64,000 bases of DNA from Devosia sp. Root635 (GCF_001427605.1 NZ_LMGZ01000012.1:187071-251070); one strand, 5' to 3'. Positions 39,541-49,655 are shown, counted from the first letter of the stretch. The notes: generated from the sequence alone by a model not told the origin. Made by a program: numbers and translations.

Positions 39541-41253
39541 TTATTCGGCCGGCGACTCTTCGGTCGGCACCGGCACGGCCGTCGGGTCGAGGGCGCTGAG
39601 CGGAATGAGAAACCGCCACTCCATGCCGTCGTCGTGGCAACGCCGCTCCACTTCGGCACCCAGCGAGCGGCCGACCATGGATTGCAGGACGGTGGTGCCG
39701 AAACCGACACGGTCGGTTGAAGTGGCGAGCTGCGGCACGGTCTCACGCCAGTTGAAGTCCAGCCGGTGATCGACAATGCGCCAGCGCACTTTCAGCGTGC
39801 CACGCTCACCGGCGAAAGCCCCGTATTTGACGGCATTGGTCGATAGTTCGTGCACCGCCATGCCCATGATCTGGGCCGCCTGCACGTTGAGCCGCACCAC
39901 GGGTCCGGCCACGTCGACCCGCGCCGCGTCGGGCGGGCTGAACGGGGTGATCTGGCTTTCCACCAATTCCCCGAGCAGCACGCCGGCCACGCCATGGGCC
40001 AGCAGCAGGTCGGTAGAGCGGGCCAGGCCGAGAATGCGCCGCTCGAAACCCTGCACATAGCTGTCGACATCGTCGGCGCCGCGGGCGGTCTGTTTGGCCA
40101 TGGCGGCAATGACGGTCATCTGGTTCTTGGAGCGATGCGCCAGTTCGCGCATCAGGAAGCGCACTTCGTTTTCGGCCGCCTGGCGCGTGGCCGAGGCCGC
40201 GGCCAGAGCGACGGACACTTCGGCGATTTCGGCAACCGGATAGGCCCTGGGCGTCACGGCCTCGCCCCGGCCGAGTGCCTGGGCCTCGCGGCGCAGGCCG
40301 CGCACCGACCGGGCGACGCGCTGGGAAATCAGCAATGCCGCGCCGGTGGCGAACAGGGCGATCAGGGCGCCCCAGGCCGCCAGCCAGAGCCGGCTGTCAT
40401 CAAGCGGCCGGCCCACGATATCGGCCGAAGCCCAGGCCACGACGCGCCACCCCGAGAGCGGCGCCCGGCGCTCAGCCGTCACCACGGTCTTGCCATTGAA
40501 CAATTCGCGCCGCCACTGATCGGGGGCAGCGTCGGGTACGGGATGGCGTACCGGCAGCGTCGTGCCCGGTTCCAGTTCCGCCTCCGGAGTGGCGGCGATC
40601 ACCACATTGCCGTTATCCACCAGCGCGGCGTGCCAACCGGCGGGCAATTGCCGCGCCTGCAGGGCGGGGGTCAGCCTCGCCGCCTCCTGCGTCAGGCCGA
40701 GCAGGGCCACGCCGGACGGCTGGCGGGGCAGGGCCACCAGGACATTGAACAGGGCCCGCCCGGTTACCTTGCCGATGAACAGGTTGGAAACCGCTACGCC
40801 GGCATCGAGCGCCCGCAAGGCCGAGGCCGGATCGGATGTCTGCCCCGTCGAGGTGCCAAAGGGCATGTCGGTATTGAGTATGACCACCAGGTCGTCATCG
40901 AGCGCGATCAGGTCGGCGCCCATCTGTTCGAGCGCCACCACGGCCCTCTGGCGGAAATCGGCCAGCCTGCCGCTATGCAGCAATTCGGAAGTGGACAGCA
41001 CCCGCAACGTGGTGAGCATCCCGCCCACCTCATTGTCCACGGCCTGGGTCATGGCCTCGACCGTCGCGGTGGTCAGCGCCCGGATCGTCTGCTCCTGCGC
41101 ATCATTGTTGCGATTGAGCAGCACCAGCGATACCGCCAGCGCCGGGATCAGAATGACCAGCATCAGGGCGACAAGATAGAGCACGACAGGCCAGGGCCGC
41201 CGGCCAATAGCCGGTGCGGCCCTCTCCGCCTTGTCTCGCGTCGCCCCCACCAT
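39541..41253 (-). CDS. HWE-family sensor histidine kinase
   Basis: 570-aa membrane kinase. TM1 at about 23-46, an extracytoplasmic sensor of about 240 residues (CACHE-like, no named match), TM2 at about 289-309, a HAMP-like linker, then the phosphoacceptor box ELAHRSKNQMTVI with His373, the N-box HELSTNAVKYGA (468-479) and the WRE segment that names the HWE class. No response regulator is adjacent. HWE kinases often signal in the general stress response or light sensing in Alphaproteobacteria; the signal here is unknown. Confidence 0.88.
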   Translation of the reverse strand: MVGATRDKAERAAPAIGRRPWPVVLYLVALMLVILIPALAVSLVLLNRNNDAQEQTIRALTTATVEAMTQAVDNEVGGMLTTLRVLSTSELLHSGRLADFRQRAVVALEQMGADLIALDDDLVVILNTDMPFGTSTGQTSDPASALRALDAGVAVSNLFIGKVTGRALFNVLVALPRQPSGVALLGLTQEAARLTPALQARQLPAGWHAALVDNGNVVIAATPEAELEPGTTLPVRHPVPDAAPDQWRRELFNGKTVVTAERRAPLSGWRVVAWASADIVGRPLDDSRLWLAAWGALIALFATGAALLISQRVARSVRGLRREAQALGRGEAVTPRAYPVAEIAEVSVALAAASATRQAAENEVRFLMRELAHRSKNQMTVIAAMAKQTARGADDVDSYVQGFERRILGLARSTDLLLAHGVAGVLLGELVESQITPFSPPDAARVDVAGPVVRLNVQAAQIMGMAVHELSTNAVKYGAFAGERGTLKVRWRIVDHRLDFNWRETVPQLATSTDRVGFGTTVLQSMVGRSLGAEVERRCHDDGMEWRFLIPLSALDPTAVPVPTEESPAE

Positions 41254-41423
41254 GCCGCGCTTTCCGCGGCCGCAATCGCACTCTGCCGTTCAGCCGCAGC
41301 CAACCATAGCGCCAGACCCCTTCCCCCCGATAGCGGCGGCAGCAGTCTTTGTGCAAATGTTTGACAAGGCTGGCAGAAATGCCACGTCCGGGTTTGCCCG
41401 CACCTCGCCGCGCGGGATGGCGA

Positions 41424-41615
41424 TCAGTATTTGGCGCTGGAATCGCTAGCCGGAAAGCTCTCGTCCACGGCCTCGTCCTGCTCATCCCATGCAACGGGCT
41501 TATCGGCCTGTGCATCCTTGCCGGCATTGCGCACCTGCACCGGCGCATCCTTGGGGCCGGGCTTCTTGCCGTGCTTCATGGCGGCGGCCTTGTCGGTCTT
41601 GTGGGTCTGGGTCAT
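41424..41615 (-). CDS. Small hydrophilic protein with ESFPASD motif
   Basis: 63-aa highly charged, probably disordered protein: Lys-rich N-terminal half (HGKKPGPKD) and acidic C-terminus DEAVDESFPASDSS. The (E/D)ESFPASD motif recurs in small conserved proteins of Hyphomicrobiales of unknown function. ATG at 41615 has AGGGAG. No domain known to me. Confidence 0.65.
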   Translation of the reverse strand: MTQTHKTDKAAAMKHGKKPGPKDAPVQVRNAGKDAQADKPVAWDEQDEAVDESFPASDSSAKY

Positions 41616-41808
41616 GTGAAAACTCCCTTGCTTGCTACAGAAACCCCGCCGCGTGCCGCAAGGTTGCAGGCTCTGAGTCTGGCGCAGCCATTCGGGCCCC
41701 GGCCTTCGCCGGGGCAGGCTCCGCCTCATGGCCTTTCTCGGCTTGAAAGGCTCCGATGGAGCCTTTCAGCGACTATGCCGCACACCTCGAAGTCTGGTAA
41801 GAGCGGGC

Positions 41809-43197
41809 ATGATCGAGACGCGCGCCAATTCCAAGAAGCTGTTCATCAAGACCTATGGGTGCCAGATGAACGTCTATGACAGCGACCGCATGATGGATGC
41901 GCTGGCGCCGCACGGCTACGAGACCACGCTCGACATGGCGCAGGCCGACCTGGTGCTGCTCAATACCTGCCATATCCGCGAGAAGGCTTCCGAGAAGGTA
42001 TTTTCCGAGCTCGGGCGGCTGAGGGAATTGCAGGATGAGCGCCGGGCGCTTGGCGGCGACATGATGATCGGCGTGGCCGGCTGCGTGGCGCAGGCCGAGG
42101 GCGAGGAAATCGCCCGCCGCGCCCCTGTCGTCGACATGGTCTTCGGGCCGCAGGCCTATCACCGGCTGCCGGACATGCTGGCACGGGCCGAAGCCCAAAG
42201 ACACCTGCATCCGAGCCTGAAACGGGCCGTTGTAGACACCGACTTCCCCGAGGAAGACAAGTTCGAGCACCTGCCGGCGGCGAAGAAGGAAGTCACCATC
42301 AAGCGCGGGTTGACCGCATTCCTCACCGTGCAGGAAGGTTGTGACAAGTTCTGCAGCTTCTGCGTGGTGCCCTATACGCGCGGCGCCGAAGTCAGCCGGC
42401 CGGTGGCGCAGGTCATTGCCGAAGCGCGCGGGCTGGTCGAGGCCGGGGTGAAGGAAATCACGCTGCTCGGACAAAACGTCAACGCCTATCACGGCGTGGA
42501 CGACAAAGGTCGCACAGTGGGGCTGGGCGCGCTGGCCTATCTCCTGGCCGAAATTGGCGGGCTCGAGCGCCTGCGCTATACGACCAGCCATCCGCGCGAC
42601 ATGGACGATGCGCTGATGGCCGCGCATCGCGACCTCGATATTCTGATGCCCTATCTGCACCTGCCGGTGCAATCAGGGAGCGACAGCATCCTCAAGGCGA
42701 TGAACCGGCGCCATACGGCGGCCGAATATCTCGATGTCATCGAGCGCATCAAGACGGTGCGGCCGGACATGGCACTGTCGGGCGATTTCATCGTCGGTTT
42801 CCCCGGCGAGACCGACCAGGATTTCGAGGACACGCTCAAGATTATCGCCGATGTCGGCTATGCCTCGGCCTATTCGTTCAAATACTCCACCCGTCCCGGC
42901 ACGCCGGGCGCCACCCTGGGCGACCAGGTTGCCGAAGAGGTCAAGACCGAGCGCCTCCACCGCCTGCAGGAACTGGTCAATACCCAGACCACGGCGTTCC
43001 ACCAGAGCTGCGTCGGCAAGACATTGCCGGTGCTGATCGAGCGACCGGGAAGACAGGCCGGGCAGGTGGGCGGGCGCTCGCCCTATCTGCAGGCCGTGCA
43101 CCTGGAGGGGAGTGCCGAGCTGATCGGGGCGATCCACCCAGTGGAGATCATCGGGACGAGCACGAACTCGCTGGTGGGGCGCCTGAAGGCGGCTTAG
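41809..43197 (+). CDS. miaB: tRNA-2-methylthio-N6-dimethylallyladenosine synthase MiaB
   Basis: 462-aa radical SAM methylthiotransferase acting on i6A37 of tRNA. N-terminal UPF0004 cluster cysteines in [20 protein letters not shown] and AGCVAQ; radical SAM motif CDKFCSFC (CxxxCxxC); C-terminal TRAM domain. Start at 41809 ([12 protein letters not shown]). Its TAG stop overlaps the stop of the convergent vapC by 3 bp. In related genomes phoH follows directly; here a VapBC module intervenes. Confidence 0.95.
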   Translation: MIETRANSKKLFIKTYGCQMNVYDSDRMMDALAPHGYETTLDMAQADLVLLNTCHIREKASEKVFSELGRLRELQDERRALGGDMMIGVAGCVAQAEGEEIARRAPVVDMVFGPQAYHRLPDMLARAEAQRHLHPSLKRAVVDTDFPEEDKFEHLPAAKKEVTIKRGLTAFLTVQEGCDKFCSFCVVPYTRGAEVSRPVAQVIAEARGLVEAGVKEITLLGQNVNAYHGVDDKGRTVGLGALAYLLAEIGGLERLRYTTSHPRDMDDALMAAHRDLDILMPYLHLPVQSGSDSILKAMNRRHTAAEYLDVIERIKTVRPDMALSGDFIVGFPGETDQDFEDTLKIIADVGYASAYSFKYSTRPGTPGATLGDQVAEEVKTERLHRLQELVNTQTTAFHQSCVGKTLPVLIERPGRQAGQVGGRSPYLQAVHLEGSAELIGAIHPVEIIGTSTNSLVGRLKAA

Positions 43198-43601
43198 TCG
43201 CGGGCAGGCGCGATAACCTCGATGTCGGAAAAGTATGTCTGATACTTCCTGGCGTCGCGCGTCAGCAGCGGCAGTTGAGCGGTCGCCGCGTGGGCCCCGA
43301 CAAAGAAGTCGGCCAGGATGCTCGATCGTGCCCCGCCTGCCCTGCGATATTGCGTAAACGCTTTGCCGGCGAGAAACAGAGCCGGGGCAGGGAGGTAGTG
43401 CATTTCGATGCCGGCGCCGGCGAGAAAAGCGTTCAGCTCTTCAATCCGGTCAAATCCGACCGAGAGCTCGGCGTAGATGATTTCGTTTATGAGCAGTGGC
43501 CCGCGAAGCGCGGCAAGTTCCAGTTTCTGCTGCGACCAGTCCGCCCAGTTCGGATCGTCGGTGGCCACGTCAATAAGAACACTGGTATCGACCAGCGTCA
43601 C
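43194..43601 (-). CDS. vapC: VapC-type PIN-domain toxin
   Basis: 135-aa PIN endoribonuclease. The acidic active-site set is visible: Asp5 ([10 protein letters not shown]), Glu45 (IIYAELSVG), Asp98 ([11 protein letters not shown]) and Asp116 (LLTRDARKY). Its ATG overlaps the antitoxin stop by 4 bp and its TAA overlaps the miaB stop. Likely target is a tRNA or rRNA, as known for VapC proteins. Confidence 0.9.
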   Translation of the reverse strand: MTLVDTSVLIDVATDDPNWADWSQQKLELAALRGPLLINEIIYAELSVGFDRIEELNAFLAGAGIEMHYLPAPALFLAGKAFTQYRRAGGARSSILADFFVGAHAATAQLPLLTRDARKYQTYFSDIEVIAPARD

Positions 43602-43834
43602 GGCTCGCCACGCAGCATCGCCATGATCTCGTCCGTGCTGAGGTCTGTTTTTGCGCTGCCCCGCAATTTGGCAAACCTGCTCGGCCGTGCCTGCGCCCCG
43701 TCTGCCCGGCTCAGAACGATCTCACCCTTGTCATTGCGGCGGAATTCCACCCGCGTACCGGCCTCGATGCCGAGGAGGTCGCGCACGGGCTTGGGGATCG
43801 TGACCTGACCCTTGCTGGTGACTGCTGCACTCAT
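43598..43834 (-). CDS. vapB: VapB-type antitoxin (AbrB/SpoVT fold)
   Basis: 78-aa antitoxin with an N-terminal swapped-hairpin AbrB domain (AVTSKGQVTIPKPVRDLLGI, then GTRVEFRRNDKGEIVL) and a C-terminal toxin-binding tail (FAKLRGSAKTDLSTDEIMAM). Good ribosome site (AGGAGAG). It should neutralise VapC and autoregulate the operon from the 189-bp spacer toward phoH. Confidence 0.9.
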   Translation of the reverse strand: MSAAVTSKGQVTIPKPVRDLLGIEAGTRVEFRRNDKGEIVLSRADGAQARPSRFAKLRGSAKTDLSTDEIMAMLRGEP

Positions 43835-44023
43835 GGTGCTCTCCTAAGGTAAGGAATGCTGTTCTGAAGGTATTACTTTCTGGTGGTCTCTTCAAGCCAC
43901 CTCGCTCTTGCCGTTGCCGCCTGCCGTCACAATATTGCTACAGACAGCGGACCCAAATCATCCTAGCCTCGTTGTCGTCATCGCGGCGCGCCCGCGCCGC
44001 CCCCTTATGGGAGCCACACCAGT

Positions 44024-45094
44024 TTGAGCAGGCATTTGTCACCGACCGCAGACAACGCACTCGCATCGCAACTCGAACTCGCTTTTGAAGACAATCGCCT
44101 CGCTGCCCAGCTCTATGGCGATTTCGACCAGAACCTGGCGCTGATCGAACAGCGACTCAAGGTTTCGGCCACCCCCCGCGGCAATCACGTCCTGCTCAAA
44201 GGCGCGGCCTCTTCGGTCGACCAGTCCCGCCGGGTGCTGGAATCGCTCTATGGCTCGCTGGAGGAAGGCCGCAGCATCGACATTTCCGATGTCGACGGCG
44301 TCATCCGCATGATCGAGACCGAGGACAGCCAGCTCACCCTGCCGACGCTGGAGCGCAAGGGCAAGGTGCGCATGGCCCAGATCGCCACGCGCAAATCCAC
44401 CATCGTCGCCCGCACCCCGGCGCAGGACGCCTATATGCGCGCCATGGAGCGGAGCGAATTGGTGTTCGGCATCGGCCCGGCCGGCACCGGCAAGACCTAT
44501 CTGGCGGTGGCCCACGCCGCCTCGCTGCTAGAACGTGGCGATATCAACCGCATCATCCTCTCCCGCCCGGCCGTGGAAGCCGGCGAACGCCTTGGCTTTC
44601 TGCCCGGCGACATGAAGGAGAAGGTGGATCCCTATCTGCGCCCGCTCTATGACGCGCTCTACGACATGATGAAGCCGGAAAATGTCGAGCGCTGCATCAC
44701 GTCGGGCATTATCGAAGTGGCGCCGCTGGCCTTCATGCGCGGCCGGACCCTGGCCAACGCCGTGGTCATCCTCGACGAGGCGCAGAATACCACCTCGATG
44801 CAGATGAAGATGTTCCTCACCCGCCTGGGCGAAAATTCCAAGATGATCGTCACTGGCGATCCAACCCAGGTCGACCTGCCGCGCGGCGAGAAATCGGGGC
44901 TGGTGGAAGCCGTCCATCTACTCGACGGCGTCGAAGGCGTGCATATTTCCCGCTTCAACGACAAGGATGTGGTGCGCCACGCCCTGGTCGGCCGCATCGT
45001 ACGGGCCTACGAGGCCGATACGGCCAAGCGACTTGCGCAGAAGGATAGTGAAGGGCTGGCGCGGACATTGGGGACCTTGCCACCGGGAGCCTGA
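44024..45094 (+). CDS. PhoH-like (YbeZ) ATPase
   Basis: 356-aa P-loop protein of the PhoH/YbeZ family, linked to RNA metabolism together with YbeY. N-terminal KH-like part, then Walker A GIGPAGTGKTYLA near residue 150 and Walker B VVILDEAQNT near 250. A TTG start at 44024 (MSRHLSPTADN) follows GGGAG at 44009-44013. ybeY and corC follow on the same strand. Confidence 0.92.
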   Translation: MSRHLSPTADNALASQLELAFEDNRLAAQLYGDFDQNLALIEQRLKVSATPRGNHVLLKGAASSVDQSRRVLESLYGSLEEGRSIDISDVDGVIRMIETEDSQLTLPTLERKGKVRMAQIATRKSTIVARTPAQDAYMRAMERSELVFGIGPAGTGKTYLAVAHAASLLERGDINRIILSRPAVEAGERLGFLPGDMKEKVDPYLRPLYDALYDMMKPENVERCITSGIIEVAPLAFMRGRTLANAVVILDEAQNTTSMQMKMFLTRLGENSKMIVTGDPTQVDLPRGEKSGLVEAVHLLDGVEGVHISRFNDKDVVRHALVGRIVRAYEADTAKRLAQKDSEGLARTLGTLPPGA

Positions 45095-45103
45095 GCCTGA
45101 TGG

Positions 45104-45230
45104 TGCCACGCCCTCGTGGTTCGAGGGTCGCTACGCTCCCGCCTCAGGGCTGATGGGAGTGCTGGGTTTACGGTAGCCCTCATGGTGAGGTGCGAGTTCT
45201 TCACGAGCCTCGAACCACGAGGGCGTGGCA
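45104..45230. repeat. Family-A palindromic repeat, copy 3 (inverted) between phoH and ybeY
   Basis: 127-bp element with perfect 23-bp terminal inverted repeats beginning TGCCACGCCCTCGTGGTTCG; the internal CGGGAGCG/CAGCGACC block lies at the opposite end compared with copies 1 and 2, so it sits in the other orientation. It ends 8 bp before the ybeY start and could supply its ribosome site (GAGGGCG). Confidence 0.85.
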
Positions 45231-45237
45231 CGAAGCA

Positions 45238-45726
45238 ATGAACGGTTTGATGCCTCCTACGCCACCCATCGACATCGCCATCATCCGCAACGATGACGCT
45301 TGGCCCGAAAATCTCGATCCCCTGGCCGAGCGCGCCGTGCTGGCAGCGCTCAGCCTTGCCAAACCCAAGGTGAAGGGGGCGGCGGAGCTGTCCATTCTTC
45401 TCACCAATGACGAAGAGCAGCACGAGCTCAACAAGCAGTGGCGGGGCAAGGACAGTTCCACCAATGTCCTGAGCTTCCCGCAGATCGAGCCGTTCGGGCC
45501 GGTTGTCGGCCTGTTGGGTGACATTACCCTGGCGCGCGAAACCCTGATCCGCGAGGCGGACGAACAGGGTGTCACATTCGAGGCGCATTTCACCCATCTC
45601 GTGGTGCATGGATTTCTGCATATTTTAGGGTATGATCACCTGACCGACGCGGAGGCTCTTCACATGGAGGGCCTCGAAACCCAGATATTGGCAAGCCTTG
45701 GGGTCGCCGACCCCTATGCCGATTAG
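45238..45726 (+). CDS. ybeY: rRNA maturation endoribonuclease YbeY
   Basis: 162-aa zinc-dependent RNase for 16S 3'-end maturation. The metal motif HLVVHGFLHILGYDH (three His) is intact, as is STNVLSFPQ. Start at 45238 is favoured (MNGLMPPTPPID); an alternative is the ATG at 45250. Upstream codons in frame belong to repeat element A, not to the gene. Confidence 0.93.
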   Translation: MNGLMPPTPPIDIAIIRNDDAWPENLDPLAERAVLAALSLAKPKVKGAAELSILLTNDEEQHELNKQWRGKDSSTNVLSFPQIEPFGPVVGLLGDITLARETLIREADEQGVTFEAHFTHLVVHGFLHILGYDHLTDAEALHMEGLETQILASLGVADPYAD

Positions 45727-45801
45727 GGCCGGCACGACAATGAGCCGGGCGACACCCCCGTTTCGAGGACAGATAAGCCGCATGTTTGGCGGCGAGAGAC
45801 C

Positions 45802-46827
45802 ATGAACGACAGCGACAGTCTGGGCCAAGCGCCCGCCAATCCCGAGCCCCCCTCTAGTCCCGCCTCCGTACCAGCACGGGGGCCATCGATCTGGAACCGC
45901 ATCAAGGCCATGCTGGCCCGCGGCACGGTTTCATTGCGCGACGACCTGCAGGTTGCGCTCGACGAGCAGGGGAGCGCCGAAACCGGCGACTTCTCCGAGA
46001 GCGAGCGCACGATCCTGCAAAACGTGCTCAAGCTCTCCAATGTGTCGGTTGCCGACGTGATGGTGGAGCGCAGCGATATCCAGGCCATCGAATCCGATGT
46101 CAACCTGGGCACGCTGCTGGCGAAGTTCCGCCAGGTCGGCCATTCGCGCCTGCCGGTCTATGACGACAATCTCGACAACATCCTCGGCTTCATTCACGTC
46201 AAGGACGCGCTGGGCAAAATCACCGAGCCGGTGACCGACCCGGCAAAAGACGTACCGGTCAAGCTGGTCTCGACCGTGCTCAGGCAGAAGATCGTCAAGC
46301 TCGACCTGGTGCGCGACGCCATGTTCGTGCCCACCTTCATGCCGGTGGGAGATCTGCTGCAATCGATGCGCGCCAGCCGCGTCCACATGGCCATCGTGGT
46401 CGACGAATATGGCGGCACCGATGGCCTTGTCACTATCGAGGACCTGCTCGAAGCCGTGGTCGGCGAGATCGAGGACGAGCATGACGAGCTGGCTGCTTCG
46501 CTGATCCGCAAGGTTGGTGCCGATACCTATATCGCCGATGCCCGCGCCGAGCTGAGCGACGTGCGAACCCTGATCGGGCCCGATTTCGACCCCGGCGAAT
46601 ATGCCGAGGACGTGGAGACCATCGGCGGGCTGGTATTCGACCTGGCCGGGCATGTGCCCAAGCGCGGCGAGCGGGTGACGCGGCTCGACGGCTTCGAATT
46701 CGAAATTCTTGCCGCCGACAGTCGCCGCATCAAGCGGCTGCGCATCCGTCGCAAGCGGGACGGCGATGTCGAGCCATTGGCCATCACCGACCAGCGGACA
46801 TCGGCGGAGAAGGCGGCGGCTGAGTAG
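45802..46827 (+). CDS. CorC/TlyC-type hemolysin family protein (CBS + CorC_HlyC domain)
   Basis: 341-aa soluble protein: disordered Pro-rich N-terminus, CBS pair at about 75-205 ([20 protein letters not shown] and [18 protein letters not shown]), then the C-terminal transporter-associated domain ([20 protein letters not shown]). Family roles are magnesium/cobalt efflux support; the hemolysin name is historic. The usual next gene lnt is absent. Confidence 0.9.
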   Translation: MNDSDSLGQAPANPEPPSSPASVPARGPSIWNRIKAMLARGTVSLRDDLQVALDEQGSAETGDFSESERTILQNVLKLSNVSVADVMVERSDIQAIESDVNLGTLLAKFRQVGHSRLPVYDDNLDNILGFIHVKDALGKITEPVTDPAKDVPVKLVSTVLRQKIVKLDLVRDAMFVPTFMPVGDLLQSMRASRVHMAIVVDEYGGTDGLVTIEDLLEAVVGEIEDEHDELAASLIRKVGADTYIADARAELSDVRTLIGPDFDPGEYAEDVETIGGLVFDLAGHVPKRGERVTRLDGFEFEILAADSRRIKRLRIRRKRDGDVEPLAITDQRTSAEKAAAE

Positions 46828-46876
46828 GGTTTCTCTACGATCCTGGTGTTTCCGGCCCCGTGTCTCCCACCCACCA

Positions 46877-46958
46877 GGCCTCCCGCGGACCTGATCCGCG
46901 GGTCATTCTCCCCACGGCACCAGTGACGAGGGACCCCCGGACCAAGTCCGGGGGAGGC
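46877..46958. repeat. Family-C palindromic repeat, copy 3
   Basis: GGCCTCCCGCGGACCTGATC ... GGACCAAGTCCGGGGGAGGC, partly diverged arms. It lies between corC and the convergent nfu gene. Confidence 0.7.
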
Positions 46959-47000
46959 GATTGTGAATGGGCGAGTTCGTGCCCGCCAATGACCGACCCC

Positions 47001-47038
47001 AAAAAACTAAGGGTCCGGAGATTGCTCTCCAGACCCTT
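47001..47038 (-). terminator. Terminator after the nfu gene
   Basis: On the minus strand, AAGGGTC-T-GGAGA pairs with TCTCC-G-GACCCTT (GCAA loop) and is followed by AGTTTTTT. Confidence 0.88.
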
Positions 47039-47061
47039 GGCTTGCTGCTGAACCTTGCGGC

Positions 47062-47628
47062 CTAAACCTGCTGCACAGCCTCGACGCCCGGCACGAAGTG
47101 GCGGAGCAGGTTCTCGATGCCGCTCTTGAGCGTGGCGGTCGAGGAGGGGCAGCCCGAGCAGGCGCCCTGCATATGCAGGAACACGGTGCCTTCCTTGAAG
47201 CCCTTGAAGGTGATGTCGCCGCCATCCATGGCCACGGCCGGACGAACGCGGGTGGCCAGCAATTCCTTGATGACTTCCACGGTCTCGCTGTCTTCTTCCT
47301 CGAAGAATTCATCGACCTCGTCGAAATTGGCGACTTCGATGCCGCCCTCGACGATGACAGGCTTGCCGGAGAGGAAGTGGTCCATGATGACGCCGAGAAT
47401 GGCCGGCTTGATATGGGCCCAGTTGGTGTCGTCCTTGGTCACCGAAATGAAATCGGAACCGAGAAAGACACCGGTGACGCCGGAAATCGAGAACAGGCCC
47501 TGCGCCAGCGGAGAATTGGATGACGCCTCGACGCTGCGGAAATCGCGCGGTTCACCCACCAGCACATCGCGCCCCGGCAGGAATTTGAGGGTCGCCGGAT
47601 TGGGCGTGGCTTCGGTCTGGATGAACAT
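47062..47628 (-). CDS. NifU/Nfu-type iron-sulfur scaffold protein
   Basis: 188-aa Fe-S carrier. Nfu N-terminal domain at about 1-87 (MFIQTEATPNPATLKFLPG) and C-terminal NifU domain with the CSGC pair Cys157/Cys160 (GACSGCPSS). Delivers 4Fe-4S clusters to client proteins such as MiaB and the dehydrogenase encoded in this window (inference). Full length, clear start at 47628. Confidence 0.93.
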   Translation of the reverse strand: MFIQTEATPNPATLKFLPGRDVLVGEPRDFRSVEASSNSPLAQGLFSISGVTGVFLGSDFISVTKDDTNWAHIKPAILGVIMDHFLSGKPVIVEGGIEVANFDEVDEFFEEEDSETVEVIKELLATRVRPAVAMDGGDITFKGFKEGTVFLHMQGACSGCPSSTATLKSGIENLLRHFVPGVEAVQQV

Positions 47629-47781
47629 GTTGGCGCCTGCGATTTTGCGATTAGAACGCTTCTAAAATAGACTTTTGCAGTCAGGATGCAAGGGCTTCGA
47701 GCCGTCTCGAAGGGCAAATCGCTCTGCGCCCTGATTCGAGGCGAAAGGCCATGAGCGCCATGCCCGAATGGCCGGGCGCTG

Positions 47782-48114
47782 CTAGGCGGAGCCGAGCGCT
47801 ATTTCCAGGTAACGCCGGGTCAGGTGTTCGCAGCCGGCCATGCGGGTTTCAATGGACGCCCTGTGTCGCGCGGCCATGCGCGCCAGGATTGCGGCAAATA
47901 GCGATTGGGCCCTGGCAATATCGTCCTGGCTATCGCCGTCCCAGTCGGCCAGGGCGTCCTTCTCGCGGGACAATTCGTCCAGCGCGTCGACAATGTCGGA
48001 GACATCGGCAGCGTCCAACCGCATTGCCACGAGGTCAAGCTGGGCCTCGGTTGGCGAGGTCCACGGACTATCGCGGTTGATCTCTGCTATGATGCGCCTG
48101 AAACGCGCTGGCAT
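47782..48114 (-). CDS. Hypothetical helical protein
   Basis: 110-aa predicted all-helical, Ala/Asp/Arg-rich cytoplasmic protein (MPARFRRIIAEINRDSPWTS, then DVSDIVDALDELSREKDALA). No signal peptide or membrane segment. The start at 48114 is 17 bp after the stress-protein gene, so it is probably cotranscribed with it. No family recognised. Confidence 0.6.
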   Translation of the reverse strand: MPARFRRIIAEINRDSPWTSPTEAQLDLVAMRLDAADVSDIVDALDELSREKDALADWDGDSQDDIARAQSLFAAILARMAARHRASIETRMAGCEHLTRRYLEIALGSA

Positions 48115-48130
48115 CGGTTCCGATCCTGGG

Positions 48131-48604
48131 TCAGCAGATCGCAATGATCTCTTCGTCACTCATGCGGCCCGGCACGATGGTCAGCGGAATCGGCAGCGCA
48201 TTGGCGCGGTTGGCGAAGTGCATCACCAGGGGGCCGGGGCCCTCATTCGAGGTGGAGGCCGCCAGCGCCAGGATGGCGATGTCGCGGTCCTGGTCGATCA
48301 CGCGCTCGATTTCCTCGGCGGCATTGCCCTCGCGGATCACCGATTCGCTGCGCACGTCACCGATGTCGCGGATGCGGGCGAGGCGGGCGTCGAGATTGCG
48401 CTCGGCCTCTTCGACGGCTTCAGCGCGCAGCACGTCCTCGACCCCGAGGCCGATGAATTCGGGCTTCTGCACCACGCTCATCAAGACCACGGTGCCACCG
48501 GTGCGCTTGACGCGGTAGGCCGCGAAGGTAAGCGCGCGCTCGCATTCGGGCGTTTCGTCGATGACGACGAGGAATTTTCGCTTGTATTCGGTCTGTGAAA
48601 CCAC
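48131..48604 (-). CDS. Universal stress protein family
   Basis: 157-aa UspA-like protein: LVVIDETPECERALTFAAY at the N-terminus, C-terminal ATP-type loop region LVMHFANRANALPIPLTIVP (the classical GxxG(S/T) loop is not conserved, so nucleotide binding is doubtful). GTG start at 48604 with GGAG 6 bp upstream, 20 bp after trpS. The usp gene beside trpS and murJ is the usual Hyphomicrobiales arrangement. Confidence 0.85.
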   Translation of the reverse strand: MVSQTEYKRKFLVVIDETPECERALTFAAYRVKRTGGTVVLMSVVQKPEFIGLGVEDVLRAEAVEEAERNLDARLARIRDIGDVRSESVIREGNAAEEIERVIDQDRDIAILALAASTSNEGPGPLVMHFANRANALPIPLTIVPGRMSDEEIIAIC

Positions 48605-48623
48605 GGCCGCTCCAGGGTTCGCG

Positions 48624-49655
48624 TTAGCGGATAAAGCCGACGATAGAGCGGACGTCCACCATTGTCGCCTCCGCAACGGCACGCGCCCGTTCGGCGCCAT
48701 CGCGCAGGACGGCGTCGATGGTGGTGGTGTCCTCGATCAGCCGGTGCATTTCGCCGGCCATGGGCGCCAGCTGCGCCACGGCCAGATCGGCCAAGGCCGG
48801 CTTGAAGGCCCCCCAGCCCTTGCCGCCGAATTCGGCGATGACCTGCTCCTTGGTCCGGTCGCTGAGCGCCGCATAGATGCCGACCAGATTGTCGGCCTCG
48901 GCACGGCCCTTGAGCCCATCCACCGTTTCGGGCAGCGGCTCGGGATCGGTGGTCGCCTTCTTGATCTTTTTGGCGATGGCATCGGCATTGTCGAGCAGCG
49001 AAATGCGCGACTGATCGGACGGATCCGACTTGCTCATCTTTTTCGTGCCGTCGCGCAGGCTCATGATGCGGGTGGCGGGGCCGGCGATCAGCGGCTCGGT
49101 GATCGGGAAGAAATCCTCGTTCAGCCCCTGATCGGCAATCGATTTGGCATAGTCGTTGTTGAACTTGGCGGCGATATCGCGCGTCAGTTCGAGATGTTGC
49201 TTCTGATCGTCGCCGACCGGCACATGGGTCGCTTTGTAGGCCAGGATGTCGGCCGCCATCAGCGATGGATAGGCCAGCAGCCCCAGGGAAACGTTTTCCG
49301 AGTTCTTGCCGGCCTTGTCCTTGAACTGGGTCATCCGGTTCATCCAGCCGATGCGGGCGATACAGTTGAACACCCAGGCCAGCTCGGCATGCTGCATGAC
49401 CTGCGACTGGTTGAAGACGATCGCCTTTTTGGGGTCGATACCGGCCGCGATATAGGCCGCGGCCACTTCGCGGGTGGCGCGGCGCAGGTCGTCCGGATCC
49501 TGCCAGACCGTGATGGCATGCATGTCGACGACGCAATAGATGCAGTCATGGGTATCCTGCAGCGGCACGAAACGCCTGATGGCGCCGAGATAATTGCCAA
49601 GATGCAGGTCGCCCGAGGGCTGGATGCCGGAAAAGACACGGGGAGTGAAGGTCAT
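48624..49655 (-). CDS. trpS: Tryptophanyl-tRNA synthetase
   Basis: 343-aa class I synthetase. HIGH-type motif [13 protein letters not shown] near residue 13 and KMSKS signature [10 protein letters not shown] near 200. Start at 49655 ([15 protein letters not shown]); a GTG at 49688 would add 11 residues without support. Followed closely by the usp gene. Confidence 0.95.
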   Translation of the reverse strand: MTFTPRVFSGIQPSGDLHLGNYLGAIRRFVPLQDTHDCIYCVVDMHAITVWQDPDDLRRATREVAAAYIAAGIDPKKAIVFNQSQVMQHAELAWVFNCIARIGWMNRMTQFKDKAGKNSENVSLGLLAYPSLMAADILAYKATHVPVGDDQKQHLELTRDIAAKFNNDYAKSIADQGLNEDFFPITEPLIAGPATRIMSLRDGTKKMSKSDPSDQSRISLLDNADAIAKKIKKATTDPEPLPETVDGLKGRAEADNLVGIYAALSDRTKEQVIAEFGGKGWGAFKPALADLAVAQLAPMAGEMHRLIEDTTTIDAVLRDGAERARAVAEATMVDVRSIVGFIR

